NCBI GenBank assembly: GCA_026119855.1
Contig: JAOWBW010000269.1
Coordinates: 62,001 to 126,000, forward strand
DNA: 64,000 bases
Source of the DNA: Campanula takesimana
Taxonomy: Eukaryota; Streptophyta; Magnoliopsida; Asterales; Campanulaceae
Reading direction: 5' to 3'
Shown: piece after piece, positions 54,591 through 64,000 of the stretch
Position numbering within the stretch: the stretch's first letter is position 1
Layout of the letters: every line of letters starts with the position of its first letter
Notes under the pieces: model-generated
Databases searched by the model: none
What the model was told of the DNA's origin: nothing
Seen by the model: the letters and a program-made list of their open reading frames with translations, nothing else
Made by a program: the position numbers and the translations under genes

Positions 54591-55390
54591 TGTTGTGGCT
54601 ACATTTTTAAGAGGACGACATCTTGACTACTTTTAAGAGGACGACATCTTGACTACTTTCAAGATGACGACATCTTGACTACTGCCAGCATGTGGACGTC
54701 TTCGTAATTACTAAGTTGTGAATAATAAAGTTATTTTATTCTAATAAATGTTTTTTGCAGCTAACCCTTGGAAATCACGTGGTAAAAGACTTATTTCCAC
54801 AAAGGGATCGACTTGGTCAAGAGTTGGTTAGAGATAAGATTGGATCCCATGATTTTAGGACAGTTGGTTATGGATATATTTTCAAGATGGTGACATCTTG
54901 ACCAAGATGCAGACATCTTCACCTCTGACAGAATTATCAATAAATTAATCATAATTATCCTAACTAATTTTATTTATCTACAGCTAAGTAAAACGTGATA
55001 CAAGGCCTACTCTCAACATAAAAAGAAGACCAAGTTAAAGATTCATCAAGATAGACCCCGAGATTTTAGGATAGTTTGTTATTCTTTTTAGATAGGGTTC
55101 TAGTTTGTAATTCTATTTAAACCGAGCTTGGGGGCACACCATAATACACACTCACACAACACTTTGTACTCCTCCACAGTTCAAAAACATTAATACTACC
55201 GTTTGGGAAGGAAGGTGCTCTTAATCACCTCCCGGGGTTTTGTGCCGGCGAGATTATTCTCTCAAGGGCATTCCTCGTTACATCCTTGTGCAATCTTGAA
55301 TTCTGCAATTCTATAGCTTATATTTCACTTGACCCTCCTTGATTTTGATCATCAATCCCAGAATATATTTCATTGTTTTTTGCCAAAACA
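54591..55390 (+). repeat. Gag-only Gypsy element 5' LTR
   Basis: 800 bp, TGTTGTGGCTACA...TTGCCAAAACA. Its start holds three GACGACATCTTGACTAC units 26 bp apart (54614, 54640, 54666), and a dyad pair lies at 54883/54903. Confidence 0.95.
54883..54920. repeat. Paired dyads, 20-bp spacing
   Basis: CAAGATGGTGACATCTTG at 54883 and CAAGATGCAGACATCTTC at 54903, spaced 20 bp. Repeated in the 3' LTR near 57955-57992. Confidence 0.9.
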
Positions 55391-55393
55391 ATT

Positions 55394-55411
55394 TGGTGCC
55401 CACCGAGGGGC
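55394..55411 (+). other. Primer-binding site
   Basis: TGGTGCCCACCGAGGGGC, three bases after the LTR. The tRNA it matches was not determined. Confidence 0.65.
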
Positions 55412-55450
55412 ACTTGGTTTTTTAATCTATTGAATTGCTACCGTTTCAAG

Positions 55451-56785
55451 ATGTCTACTCAATCCATGATTTCCGGCACCAACAATTCAACCACTTCAAT
55501 CAGTGGTGTTATCCCGCCGTCTGGGGGCATCAGTCCTAGAACATCAACGGGTGGTTCTAGCGGATTGCCACCTCCTCCATCTATGGGAACTGGCAAGACG
55601 AATTCGTCTTCGACTCATGATGTCGACATCAAGAACATGCTCATCCAGATGAAGAACCAGCTTGACAGACAACAAGATAGCACCATTCCGATCGTAGACG
55701 CCTTAGTGAAGATGCAGAAGGAACAGAAGATGTTAACTGAAAGGATGGATGATGTCTCCCCGATTCGCCCCAAAGTTCTCAATTTCGATCTTGGGGGAAG
55801 TTCACAGGTCTTCAATGAATTCATCCCTATGGCTTCAGCAACTTATGCAGGGATCATGACATCTCCAATGATGTCGACATCTCCAATGATGGCAACACCT
55901 TTTGCTTCTAGTATCTTTGAGTTACCCATAGAAAGAAACACCTATGTTCCGTCTCCTACCCTTAACATCTCCGGAACATCTCAAGGAGGACCCATCTTCA
56001 CTGGCAGCAAGATTGTTACATCTTCAGCTGATAATACCAATCCGTTCGGTAACTTTAATTTTGCAAATATTTTTGATAATACTACTCGTACTATTAATCC
56101 TTTTGCAGGTAATTACATAGCGAGTCAGCTTCAAGAACTAAGGGATTTGGTCATGAATGTACCCGCTGTCATTCCACCTATCCAGCAGGTCTCCCCAACA
56201 TGTTACAATCAATCACGCTTCGTACTGGCTATTGCACAAGTAGACATCCCCAAAGGCTTCAACATTCCGACCATGAAGCTGTATGATGGAAGCACTGATC
56301 CTGAGGAAAACGTCGCCCATTATCAGGAGAAGATGGAGATTGTCCGAGTACCTCTTCTAATCAGAGAAGCTTGCTTGTGTAAAGGGTTTGGCTCAATGTT
56401 GGTAGGACCAGCTTTGAAATGGTTGATTCGTCAACCACCAGGATCTATTGGGTCATTTGCTCAGCTTGTCAACATGTTCAACAACCAATTCTCTTGTAGC
56501 AGACAATTTAAGAAGCTTACCAGCGATCTTTACCACATTATCCAACAACCTACAGAGGCCTTGAAAGACTACGTCAACAGGTTCAATAAATAAGTCTTGG
56601 AAATTCCCAACCTTGATATGGCAACGGAAGCCTTTAGAATGGGTCTAAAGAAAGATTCCCCGTTCTATGAGGAATTGGTGATGAACCCTTGTAAGAGAAT
56701 GGAAGATGTACGCAACAGGGCATCAAGATTTATCAGACTTGAAGAAGACAAGGTGCAGCAAACAAAGGCTTATGAGGATTCCTAG
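55451..56785 (+). pseudogene. Gag of the gag-only Gypsy element, one stop
   Basis: ATG at 55451 (MSTQSMISGTNNS). Ser/Thr/Pro/Gly-rich N-terminus, short coiled coil (IKNMLIQMKNQLDRQQD), then the retrotransposon gag domain (YDGSTDPEENVAHYQEKM to EALKDYVNRFNK). A TAA at 56591-56593 interrupts it; the same frame continues (VLEIPNLDMATEAFRMGL) to the stop at 56785. No zinc knuckle or protease follows, which marks the deletion point just after gag. Confidence 0.9.
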
Positions 56786-57661
56786 ATTTTGGAGCGCTAT
56801 TCATCTTAAGATATACTTCATATGTCAGTATCATTTTAAATTGTCTACATCCTAAGGTAATAAGTTAGGTATGAACTTACCTCAATAGTTGAATAAACTT
56901 TAATTTATTTCCATTCATTTTAATAAAGTTATTTATGCAAGTTTACTTTCATTAATAAAAGTGACATCAGTCAAGATGTCACGTACTTCTAACATGTCGT
57001 TGTTTTGCAAGATTTTGACATTTTGAATAAGACTTCAAGACTCTACGAAGACAAACGTTTGAGACTGGCCATCTCATCTTCAGTTTAAGGCACTTAAGCC
57101 CTTCAAAGGTTTAAAGAAATTACTTTCTTTCATTTCAATTAAGGTTGATACACCTTCGCCTGGAGCGCACGATTTCAATGTTGGTTAAGGTGAGGAATGG
57201 GCACATATGTTTATATGTATGCACCCCCCCCCCATTTCTACTTAATCAACTATTGATCATAAGAAAATTCAATTGGTTATGGCATTGACGTGTCATCTAA
57301 GTTCAAAAGGTTTTTGGCATTAACATGTCAACTAAGTGATATAAAGATTTCTACATCTTACACAAGAAATTAACATCCTAAGACGAAGAAACAATAAAGA
57401 GAACAATATATTTTCAAAGATTGAGGTGCAGGTCATCTTAAGGAGAAAGATACTTATGGATATCTTAATGATTGACGACACCTAACGGTTGTTTCTTCCT
57501 GAAGATTTTCTGAAACTTTGTGAAGAAGAGAAAAGGTTCAAATCTTTAGAGGATAGAAACACTTCTACCAAGCAATTGTCCAGTCAATAACCATTTATAG
57601 TTTTGAGTTTTGAAAAACTTACCCTTTTCTTATTCCGTAAATGGTAAGTTTTGGGGGCAAT
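56786..57661 (+). other. 3' non-coding region of the gag-only element
   Basis: No ORF. 57140-57240 is the inverse of 61670-61760 in the neighbouring element, including TTGATACACCTTCGCC and GAGGAATGGGCACATA. A C9 run lies near 57227. Confidence 0.7.
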
Positions 57662-58452
57662 TGTTGTGGCTACATTTTTAAGAGGACGACATCTTGACTA
57701 CTTTTAAGAGAACGACATCTTGACTACTTTCAAGATGACGACATCTTGAATACTGCCAGCATGTGGACGTGTTCGTAATTAGTAAGTTGTGAATAATAAA
57801 GTTATTTTATTCTAATAAATGTTTTTTTGCAGCTAACCCTTGGAAATCACGTGGTAAAAGACTTATTTCCACAAAGGGATCAACTTGGTCAAGAGTTGGT
57901 TAGAAATAAGATTGGATCCCATGATTTTATGACAGTTGGTTATGGATATATTTTCAAGATGGTGACATCTTGACCAAGATGCAGACATCTTCACCTCTGG
58001 CAGAATTATCAATAAATTAATCATAATTATCCTAACTAATTTTATTTATCTACAGCTAAGTAAAACGTGCTACAAGGCCTACTCTCAACAAAAAAAGAAG
58101 ACCAAGTCAAAGATTCATCAAGACAGACCCTGAGATTTTAGGATAGTTTGTTATTCTTTTTAGATAGGGTTCTAGTTTGTAATTCTATTTAAACCGAGCT
58201 TGGGGGCACACCATAACACACACTCACACAACACTTTGTACTCCTCCACAGTTCAAAAACATTAATACTACCGTTTGGGAAGGAAGTCACCTCCCGAGGT
58301 TTTGTGCCGGTGAGATTATTCTCTCAAGGGCTTTCCTCGTTACATCCTTGTGCAATCTTGAATTCTGCAATTCTATAGCTTACATTCCATTTGACCCTCC
58401 TTGATTTTGATCATCAATCCCAGAATATATTTCATTGCTTTTTGCCAAAACA
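57662..58452 (+). repeat. Gag-only Gypsy element 3' LTR
   Basis: 791 bp, about 97-98% identical to the 5' LTR, with a short deletion near 58288. Confidence 0.95.
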
Positions 58453-58745
58453 ATTAGATCCATGGATTTTGCTAACACCAGTCCTCATTTGGGAATTCCT
58501 AATGAAACAGCGACGACACTGCAGCACGCAAGAGCAGCACCATTTTCTTCTCTGTGTGTCGATCCCCCCTGTAGCAATCTTCTGCATTAGCACACGAATT
58601 AGAGAAAGATGTCGCACATAGGTTTTTCTCCCCGCCCTGAAACTTTCAATTTCGATTATTTTTCGTTGATTTTAGAAAATAATGTGCTATCATTGCGTAA
58701 ATCTTAGTGATTACACCTCGATACTGACATATTGATGATGATGTG
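58453..58745. other. Spacer between two Gypsy elements
   Basis: About 290 bp of unique-looking DNA. A pyrimidine-rich leader followed by ATGTCGCACATAG and GT (58609-58623) could be a short first exon with a splice donor, but nothing downstream supports a gene. Confidence 0.3.
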
Positions 58746-59292
58746 TGTTTTGGTAGAAAAAACAATGATGTATGATCTTGGTTGAAATCAAAATAAAGGA
58801 GGGACAAATGGAATTAAAACTAAAGAATTGAAAGATTGCACAAGGATGTAACGAGGAAAGCCTTTGAGACAATGATCTCGCCGGCATAAAACCTCGGGAG
58901 GTGATTAAGAGCACCTTCCTTCCCAAACGCTTATATTGATCTTTTTACTTTTTTGAGCTATGGAGGTTTACAGAGAGTGAGTGCGTGTGTGTTGGTGTAC
59001 CTCCAAGACCCTATTTATACACAAATGGAAAAGTAAGAGGCCTAATCTAAATAGTATAACTAACTCTCCTACAAAATCGCATTCTATCTTTAAGAGGAGG
59101 AGACGTGGTCAATCAGCCCGTTGGGAGTTGATTCATAACTTATCTACATGTGCTTATTTGGTATTTAACACCTGCAAAAGTTATTAGTAAAATAGAATAT
59201 AATTAATAATGGGAAATATACCTGCTGTTCAAGACGTTGCAATCTTTGAAGGGGAATTAAGATGGATACAACTTAAAATTTCACCCACAACA
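58746..59292 (-). repeat. 3' LTR of the minus-strand Tat element
   Basis: About 547 bp; on the minus strand TGTTGTGGGTG...CTACCAAAACA. The outer edge is set by analogy with the relative's LTR end and is uncertain by a few bases. Confidence 0.75.
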
Positions 59293-59570
59293 ATTGCCCC
59301 CAAACTTGTCTTAGCAGTATAACACGGAAAAGATAAGTTTATGGAAAGACGTGATTTGATGGGACGGTTAATTAACCGGCATTTTGACCCAATACATCAT
59401 CTTAATTGTGCTTTGGGAGAAGAGGAGTCTAGACCCCAAGGATCATAAAACCCCCTAAGGTTCCTCCCTCCTACTCATAATCTTCAGACGGTGGAATTTA
59501 TGTATTCTTCTCTTCCTTTCCTTCTTTTTTCTCAATTTTCCTTTTCTGCAAAAATTCTTTTACGAAGAGG

Positions 59571-61220
59571 ATGTCGAAATCTTCAAAATCTGGTACTCTC
59601 AAAGCTGTTTCTTCTAATGACCCAAATGTCTTTGTCTCAGAGGATTTACTTGCTAAACCTGATGATGAGATATTTTTTTTCAATAATGCTCTGATTTGCT
59701 CTTTGAAAAATCGAAAATGCTTTCCAAACCAAACTGTTTTTCGTCCCTTTGATGTGTCTTTAAGGGACGATTCTGTTTCTGAGTCTTGGATCTGCTTCTA
59801 TGAGTATCCCTTTGCTCTAGGGCTTAGTTTTCCCTTTCCCCATCTGGTTTATGAGTTCTTTGAAAAAACTCAATTGGCGTATGTTCAAATGATGCCCATG
59901 GCTTGGAGGGTTTTTGATGTTGTGTTGAGAGTGAACCGAGAGCATGGATTAGATATAGGTTTGAGTGAGATGGCCATTTGCTATGACCTACAATCTTTTG
60001 GGTAAAAAAAAGGTTTGTTTTTAAGAAAAGACCAAAAAAGGGCTTGATGGTCCCCAAAGCCTCTGTAAATGATAGAGGGTGGAGAGGAAAATTTTTCTTT
60101 ATTGAGAGGGCTTCATTGGAAGGTGGTGAGAATTTGGTCAAAGAGTGGAACAGGGGAGGTATGATTCTTGAAATATATTTTTGCTCAAGTCTGCTACATC
60201 TTTTAAGTTTTACATTTTTCTCCTTCCTTTGCAGAGATTAAGTGGGAAGAATTGTTCCCTCCGAAGGCAGATTCAGAATCTAAGATTGCCTTGTTTTTTT
60301 GTCTTTCTGAGGAGGAGAGGAGTTTCAAGAGCAGACACGTCATTGATCCACCTGAAGAGGATAACATGTCTACAGGTATAACTTTGAAATCTTGATTGAA
60401 TTCCCTTCTTGTATAAACTTATGAATTTCTTTCTTGTTTTGCAGTTTCAAAGCCAACTATGGAAATTTCCTTTGACGATATGGATAGCCTACTTGGAGAT
60501 CTCTCAACCAATCCAGTGGATAAGCCCCCCGTTGTTCCAAAAATGGAGATTCAAGATGTTGCTACTGTCAGTTCAAGACTAAAGAAAAGAAAAGCAGTTG
60601 ATGAAGTGAGGGAGATTGTAGAAATTGAGGCTTTTGGGAATCTGTCTGTAGATGGAATCAAGAAGAAGTTCTTGGCTCTAGCTTCAAGTGTAAGTATCTG
60701 CATATCTTTGTTTTATAAACTTTTATCAGTATGTCTTAACCAATCTTTTGTACTCATGTAGGATTTTGGGAGTGTAGAAACTCAAGTTGAAGTTTTGGGA
60801 GATGCCAACAAGAAGTTAAAGAATGAAATAACTCGTGCAAAAAGAGAAGCCAAAGAAGAGAAGGCAAGTTGGGAGAAAGAAAGAGAAACTTTTGAGAAAA
60901 AGATTGCTGATCACACAGGGGAGATTACAGATTTGAAGCAAGGGATTGCTTCTATCCAGGATGCTAATACCCTTGAGATAGAGGAGATAAAGACTGCCCT
61001 TACCAAGTCTGCAGCAAAAAGGATGGTGGAAATCAAGATCAGAATGATTCAAGAATTCTATGAAGGTAAACATGAGGCTTGCGACTTGGAAAAAGAGAGG
61101 ACCATCCTGAAGAGGCTTAATGGTGAAGCAGTTGAAGTTGGTGAGGTTTCTTCCAGTGTTGCAGTCCCGGTGATTGAAGGTCAAGACAATGAAGATGGTC
61201 AGGAAAATTCGAATGCCTAA
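59571..61220 (+). pseudogene. Four-exon antisense gene in the minus-strand Tat element
   Basis: Runs opposite to pol, between pol and the 3' LTR. Exons 59571-60158, 60235-60375, 60445-60689 and 60762-61220, with three canonical introns (GTATGA...GCAG, GTATAA...GCAG, GTAAGT...GTAG). Exon 1 has an aromatic-rich globular part (FPFPHLVYEFFEK) and GWRGKFFFIER, typical of the putative gypsy-type transposon family. Exon 3 has an acidic stretch and a basic RLKKRKAVDEV, possibly nuclear. Exon 4 is a long coiled coil (EEKASWEKERETFEKKI) with an acidic end. Total exon length is one base short of a multiple of three, matching one base lost in the A8 run at 60004-60011; otherwise the gene is open. Same domain order as the antisense gene at 31042-33707. 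Function unknown. Confidence 0.75.
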
Positions 61221-62269
61221 GGGTAAGTTTGAACAATGTTTGGTTTTGAACAATAGTTGTTTTTGAACAATGAGTTTTGATGTGATGCGTCCCGAAAAGT
61301 TGTAAGACAATTTTTTTGTTTTTCTGAACTTTTATGGTATTTTTGATGTAATGGCCCATAAGGGTCAAGGACAAGTAGTTTTTAGGTTTTCATATGTTGG
61401 GTTGGTCCAACACGATGCAAGGTTAGGAAGATGGTTGGTAACAAACCTTTGACTGGATAGGGTAGTTTTCTTTTGTTTGATAAGTATGTCAGTGCCCCGT
61501 AGATCAAGTTGTAACAATCTTGTGTAAGGTGTTACGTCCTTTATAATACTTTGTTTGATATGAAAATATCAAAGATCTTTTTCCTTTAGATGACACGAAT
61601 ATGCCATAACCATTTGAAAATTTCTTAAGTTCAATATTTAATTAAGTGGAAATGGGGGGTGCGTACATATAAACATACGTGCCCATTCCTCACCTTAACC
61701 ATTATTGAAATCTTGCGCTCTAGGCGAAGGTGTATCAACCTTAATTTAAAATGAAAGAAAGTCAATTTCTTTAAACCTTTGAAGGGATTTAGTACCTTGA
61801 ACTTTTAAGATGAGATGGCCAATCTCAAAATGTCGTGTTCTTGAAATCTTCAAAAATAAGTGTTACTTTCTTGCAAAACTAGAATATGTTAACAATCCAA
61901 CATCTTGAATAATGTCGTTTTTATGAATAAGTATAAACTTTGCGTAAAAAATAAAAAAATAAAATTAACTTAAAGTAAAAATCATACCTGAATCATTAAG
62001 ATGCTAACAACCTTTTAAAATCTTGACATCTTGGTGGATCTATAAGATGTCAACAACCTTAAAATGTTGACAACATGGTTTATTGCATTTCAGAATGATC
62101 GTCCTAAGTTTCCTTGCAAGACAGAAACATGTTAGGATTGGGTGTTAGCTTAGCTAACACCCCTCCGATGCTTAAGTCAGTAATAGTTTGATAAATATAA
62201 ATCAAATGGAAATAATTGGAATGACATTGTATTAAAAGCGTACCTGTCTTCCTGAATTTGAATGATAAT
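61221..62269 (-). other. Non-coding 3' region of the minus-strand Tat element
   Basis: AT-rich, no ORF. Contains repeated CATCTTGAC / AAGATGT words (about 61990-62080) like those in the relative's LTR, and the 61670-61760 block shared with the gag-only element. Confidence 0.6.
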
Positions 62270-64000
62270 TTAAAACTTACATGAAGTATGCTTAAGATGG
62301 ATAGCGTTCCAAGATCTTGGGATTCTTACACCTTCCAAGGTTGATAACCAATATGCCCCCTTTCCTGCGTCTGCATCTATTAAATAAGGTCCTTCCCATT
62401 TTGGTGCCAACTTGCCAGCATTGAGCTCCCTTGTGTTCTGATAGACCTTTCTTAGCACCAAGTCACCAACCTGGAACTTTCTTAATCTGACATTCTTGTT
62501 GTAATATCTTGCAATCCTTTGCTGGTATGCTGCCATCCTAACTCTCGCCATATCCCTCAATTCATCAATGGTGTCAAGATCTTGAGCCAAGATAATACTA
62601 TTTTGCTCAGGAGTTAACAATCCATATCTTGCCGAGGGGACGACGACTTCAGCAGGAATGACCGCTTCTGATCCGTAAACGAGAGATTAAGGAGTCTGGC
62701 CCGTCGCATTCTTAGGCGTTGTTCTATCAGCCCATAAGACGAAAGGCAACTCTTCAGCCCATCTTCCTTTTTTCTGGTCCAATCTCCTTTTCAAGAATGA
62801 TCTTATTGCTAGACTCAGCCTATCCATTTGCTTGGGGATGCACTGGTGAAGATGTTACCATCTTAATTCCCCATCTTGTGAGAAAATCTTGAGTCTTCTT
62901 GCTAATAAATTGGGAACCGTTGTCACATATAATTTCTGAAGGGATACCGAACCTGCTGAAGATATTTTTCTTTATGAAAGATATGACTTCCTTATCATGA
63001 ACTTGAACATAAGCCTCAGCTTCGATCCATTTGGAAAAGTAATCTGTCATTGCTAGTAAGAACACCTTTCCTCCAGGAGCTTTAGGTAATTTCCCAACAA
63101 TTTTCATTCCCCAAGTCATGAAGGGCCAAGGGGATAGAATAGGATGCATCATTTCTGCCGGCTGGTGTAAGATTTCACCATGTCTCTGGCAAGAATCACA
63201 CTTCTTGGAATATTCTGCTGCATCTTGACGCATAGTAGGCCAAAAGTATCCCATCCTGAGGGCCTTTGCGTATAAACTCCTGCCCCCAGAATGATTTCCA
63301 CACAAGCCTTTATGAAGTTATTTTAATATTGATGCAGCTTGATCAGGTTCGAGACATCTTAAGTATGGACCTGCAAAAGATTTCCTGAACAAAACATTAT
63401 CTATTAACAAATATCTTGCATTTCTTACCCTGAATGCTTTTGCATTCTTTTTCTGTGGTGGGATGGTACCATCTTGAAGATATCTGATTATTGGTGAGAT
63501 CCAAGATGGTTCAGCCTGTGCTCCCTGGATGTCATCATCTATACAGAATAATTCCAATCTTTCTATGGCTGGAATATTGACATGAACAATGGGTATACTG
63601 GTCTGAGTCAAACTCTTGAAGGCAGAACCGAGGTTGGCTAGAGCATCTGCCTATGAGTTTTCTTCCCGGGGAATCTGTTCTATCTTGAACACTTGAAATT
63701 TTCTGGCCAAGATCTTCACAACTCCCAAGTATGACGTCATCTTGGCATTTTTAACTGCATAAGATCCGTTAAAATGATTGACCAATAATAAAGAATCGCA
63801 ATATACCTGGATGACTTTGATATTAAGATCTAGTGCCACAGTTAGCCCCACAATGAGAGCTTCATATTCTGCCTCATTGTTGGTAGCTTTGAAATCACAA
63901 CTAATAGCCTGTGGTATAATGTCCCCTTGTGGCGATTTTAGTACAATTCCAAGACCTGTTCCTCTCATGTTTGATGCCCCATCGGTGTACAGCATCCATT
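62270..64000 (-). pseudogene. RNase H and integrase of the minus-strand Tat element
   Basis: Minus strand, entering from the right edge. Second-type RNase H (MLYTDGASNMRGTGLGI, NNEAEYEALIVGL, VYCDSLLLVNH), a connector, integrase zinc region (HSGGRSLYAKALRMGYFWPT, CDSCQRHGE), catalytic core (WGMKIVGKLPKAPGG with Lys where an Asp is usual, ICDNGSQF), and the C-terminal domain (FQVGDLVLRKVYQN, KWEGPYLI). Stops near 63650, 63315 and 62820 and a frameshift near 62790 disable it. Confidence 0.88.

Larger units (their letters stand above)
54591..58452 (+). mobile_element. Gag-only Gypsy element
   Basis: LTRs 54591-55390 and 57662-58452 with the perfect duplication ATTAG on both sides (54586-54590 and 58453-58457). 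A primer site follows the first LTR and TTTTGGGGGCAAT precedes the second. The 2.3 kb interior has a broken gag and no pol. Sequence at 57140-57240 and parts of the LTR match the inverted element at 58746-64000, so this is a deletion derivative of that family. Confidence 0.95.
58746..64000 (-). mobile_element. Tat-lineage Gypsy element, minus strand, partial
   Basis: The 3' LTR (58746-59292) and pol C-terminus are present; the rest lies beyond the right edge. In element orientation: RNase H, integrase, a long 3' region with an antisense gene, polypurine tract AAGTTTGGGGGCAAT (59307-59293), LTR. Its LTR shares ACCTCCCGAGGTTTTATGCC and ACATCCTTGTGCAATCTT words with the gag-only element. Confidence 0.9.

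Noticed and set aside
58459..58623. Possible host first exon with splice donor
   Set aside because: A single ATG and GT are not enough; no downstream exon before the next element.

Overview
The window is plant nuclear DNA, almost certainly from a eudicot. Evidence for this is the plant-type transposons (a Sirevirus Copia element, Tat-lineage Gypsy elements with a second RNase H, Stowaway MITEs, MULEs, a Helitron) and one intact intron-free plant-type autoinhibited Ca2+-ATPase gene. The species cannot be named from sequence alone. Apart from the Ca2+-ATPase gene (18436-21522, +) I find no convincing host gene; nearly everything else is nested transposable elements. No rRNA, tRNA or CRISPR array was seen.

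Layout. 1-3139: the end of a Gypsy-type LTR and its flank, duplicated in tandem (unit about 1.18 kb), ending in a (TA)n tract. 3140-13834: a young, complete Sirevirus inserted in that (TA)n tract, with a damaged gag-pol, an intact envelope-like third ORF and a strange non-coding spacer. 13887-18242: host spacer with a 1.7 kb MULE (9-bp target duplication) and several Stowaway MITEs. 18436-21522: Ca2+-ATPase. 21885-22973: an 83-bp triplicated repeat split by a solo LTR. 23215-36096: a 12.9 kb Tat-lineage Gypsy element with gag-pol in one frame broken only by stop codons, and antisense genes in its 3' region. 36375-37772: an LTR remnant carrying a second MULE. 37773-41268: a non-autonomous Helitron (minus strand) holding a solo LTR. 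41362-53622: an old Copia element entered by two solo LTRs of one family in opposite orientation and by a deleted Gypsy element. 54591-58452: a Gypsy element reduced to gag. 58746-64000: a longer relative of that element on the minus strand, running off the window, with a four-exon antisense gene.

The most unusual signals are cis-structures inside the elements. Four unrelated LTR families carry pairs of short inverted-arm (dyad) units whose start-to-start distance is held at 20-23 bp while the unit sequence differs completely between families, and even between two copies of one family. The Sirevirus carries at least nine pairs of an octamer close to GTGTTACC, always spaced 12 bp, in LTRs, coding linkers and spacer, in both orientations. 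It also has three successive stem-loops with a conserved loop between pol and the envelope-like ORF. Boundaries rest on target-site duplications read by eye; family assignments rest on motif recognition without database searches.
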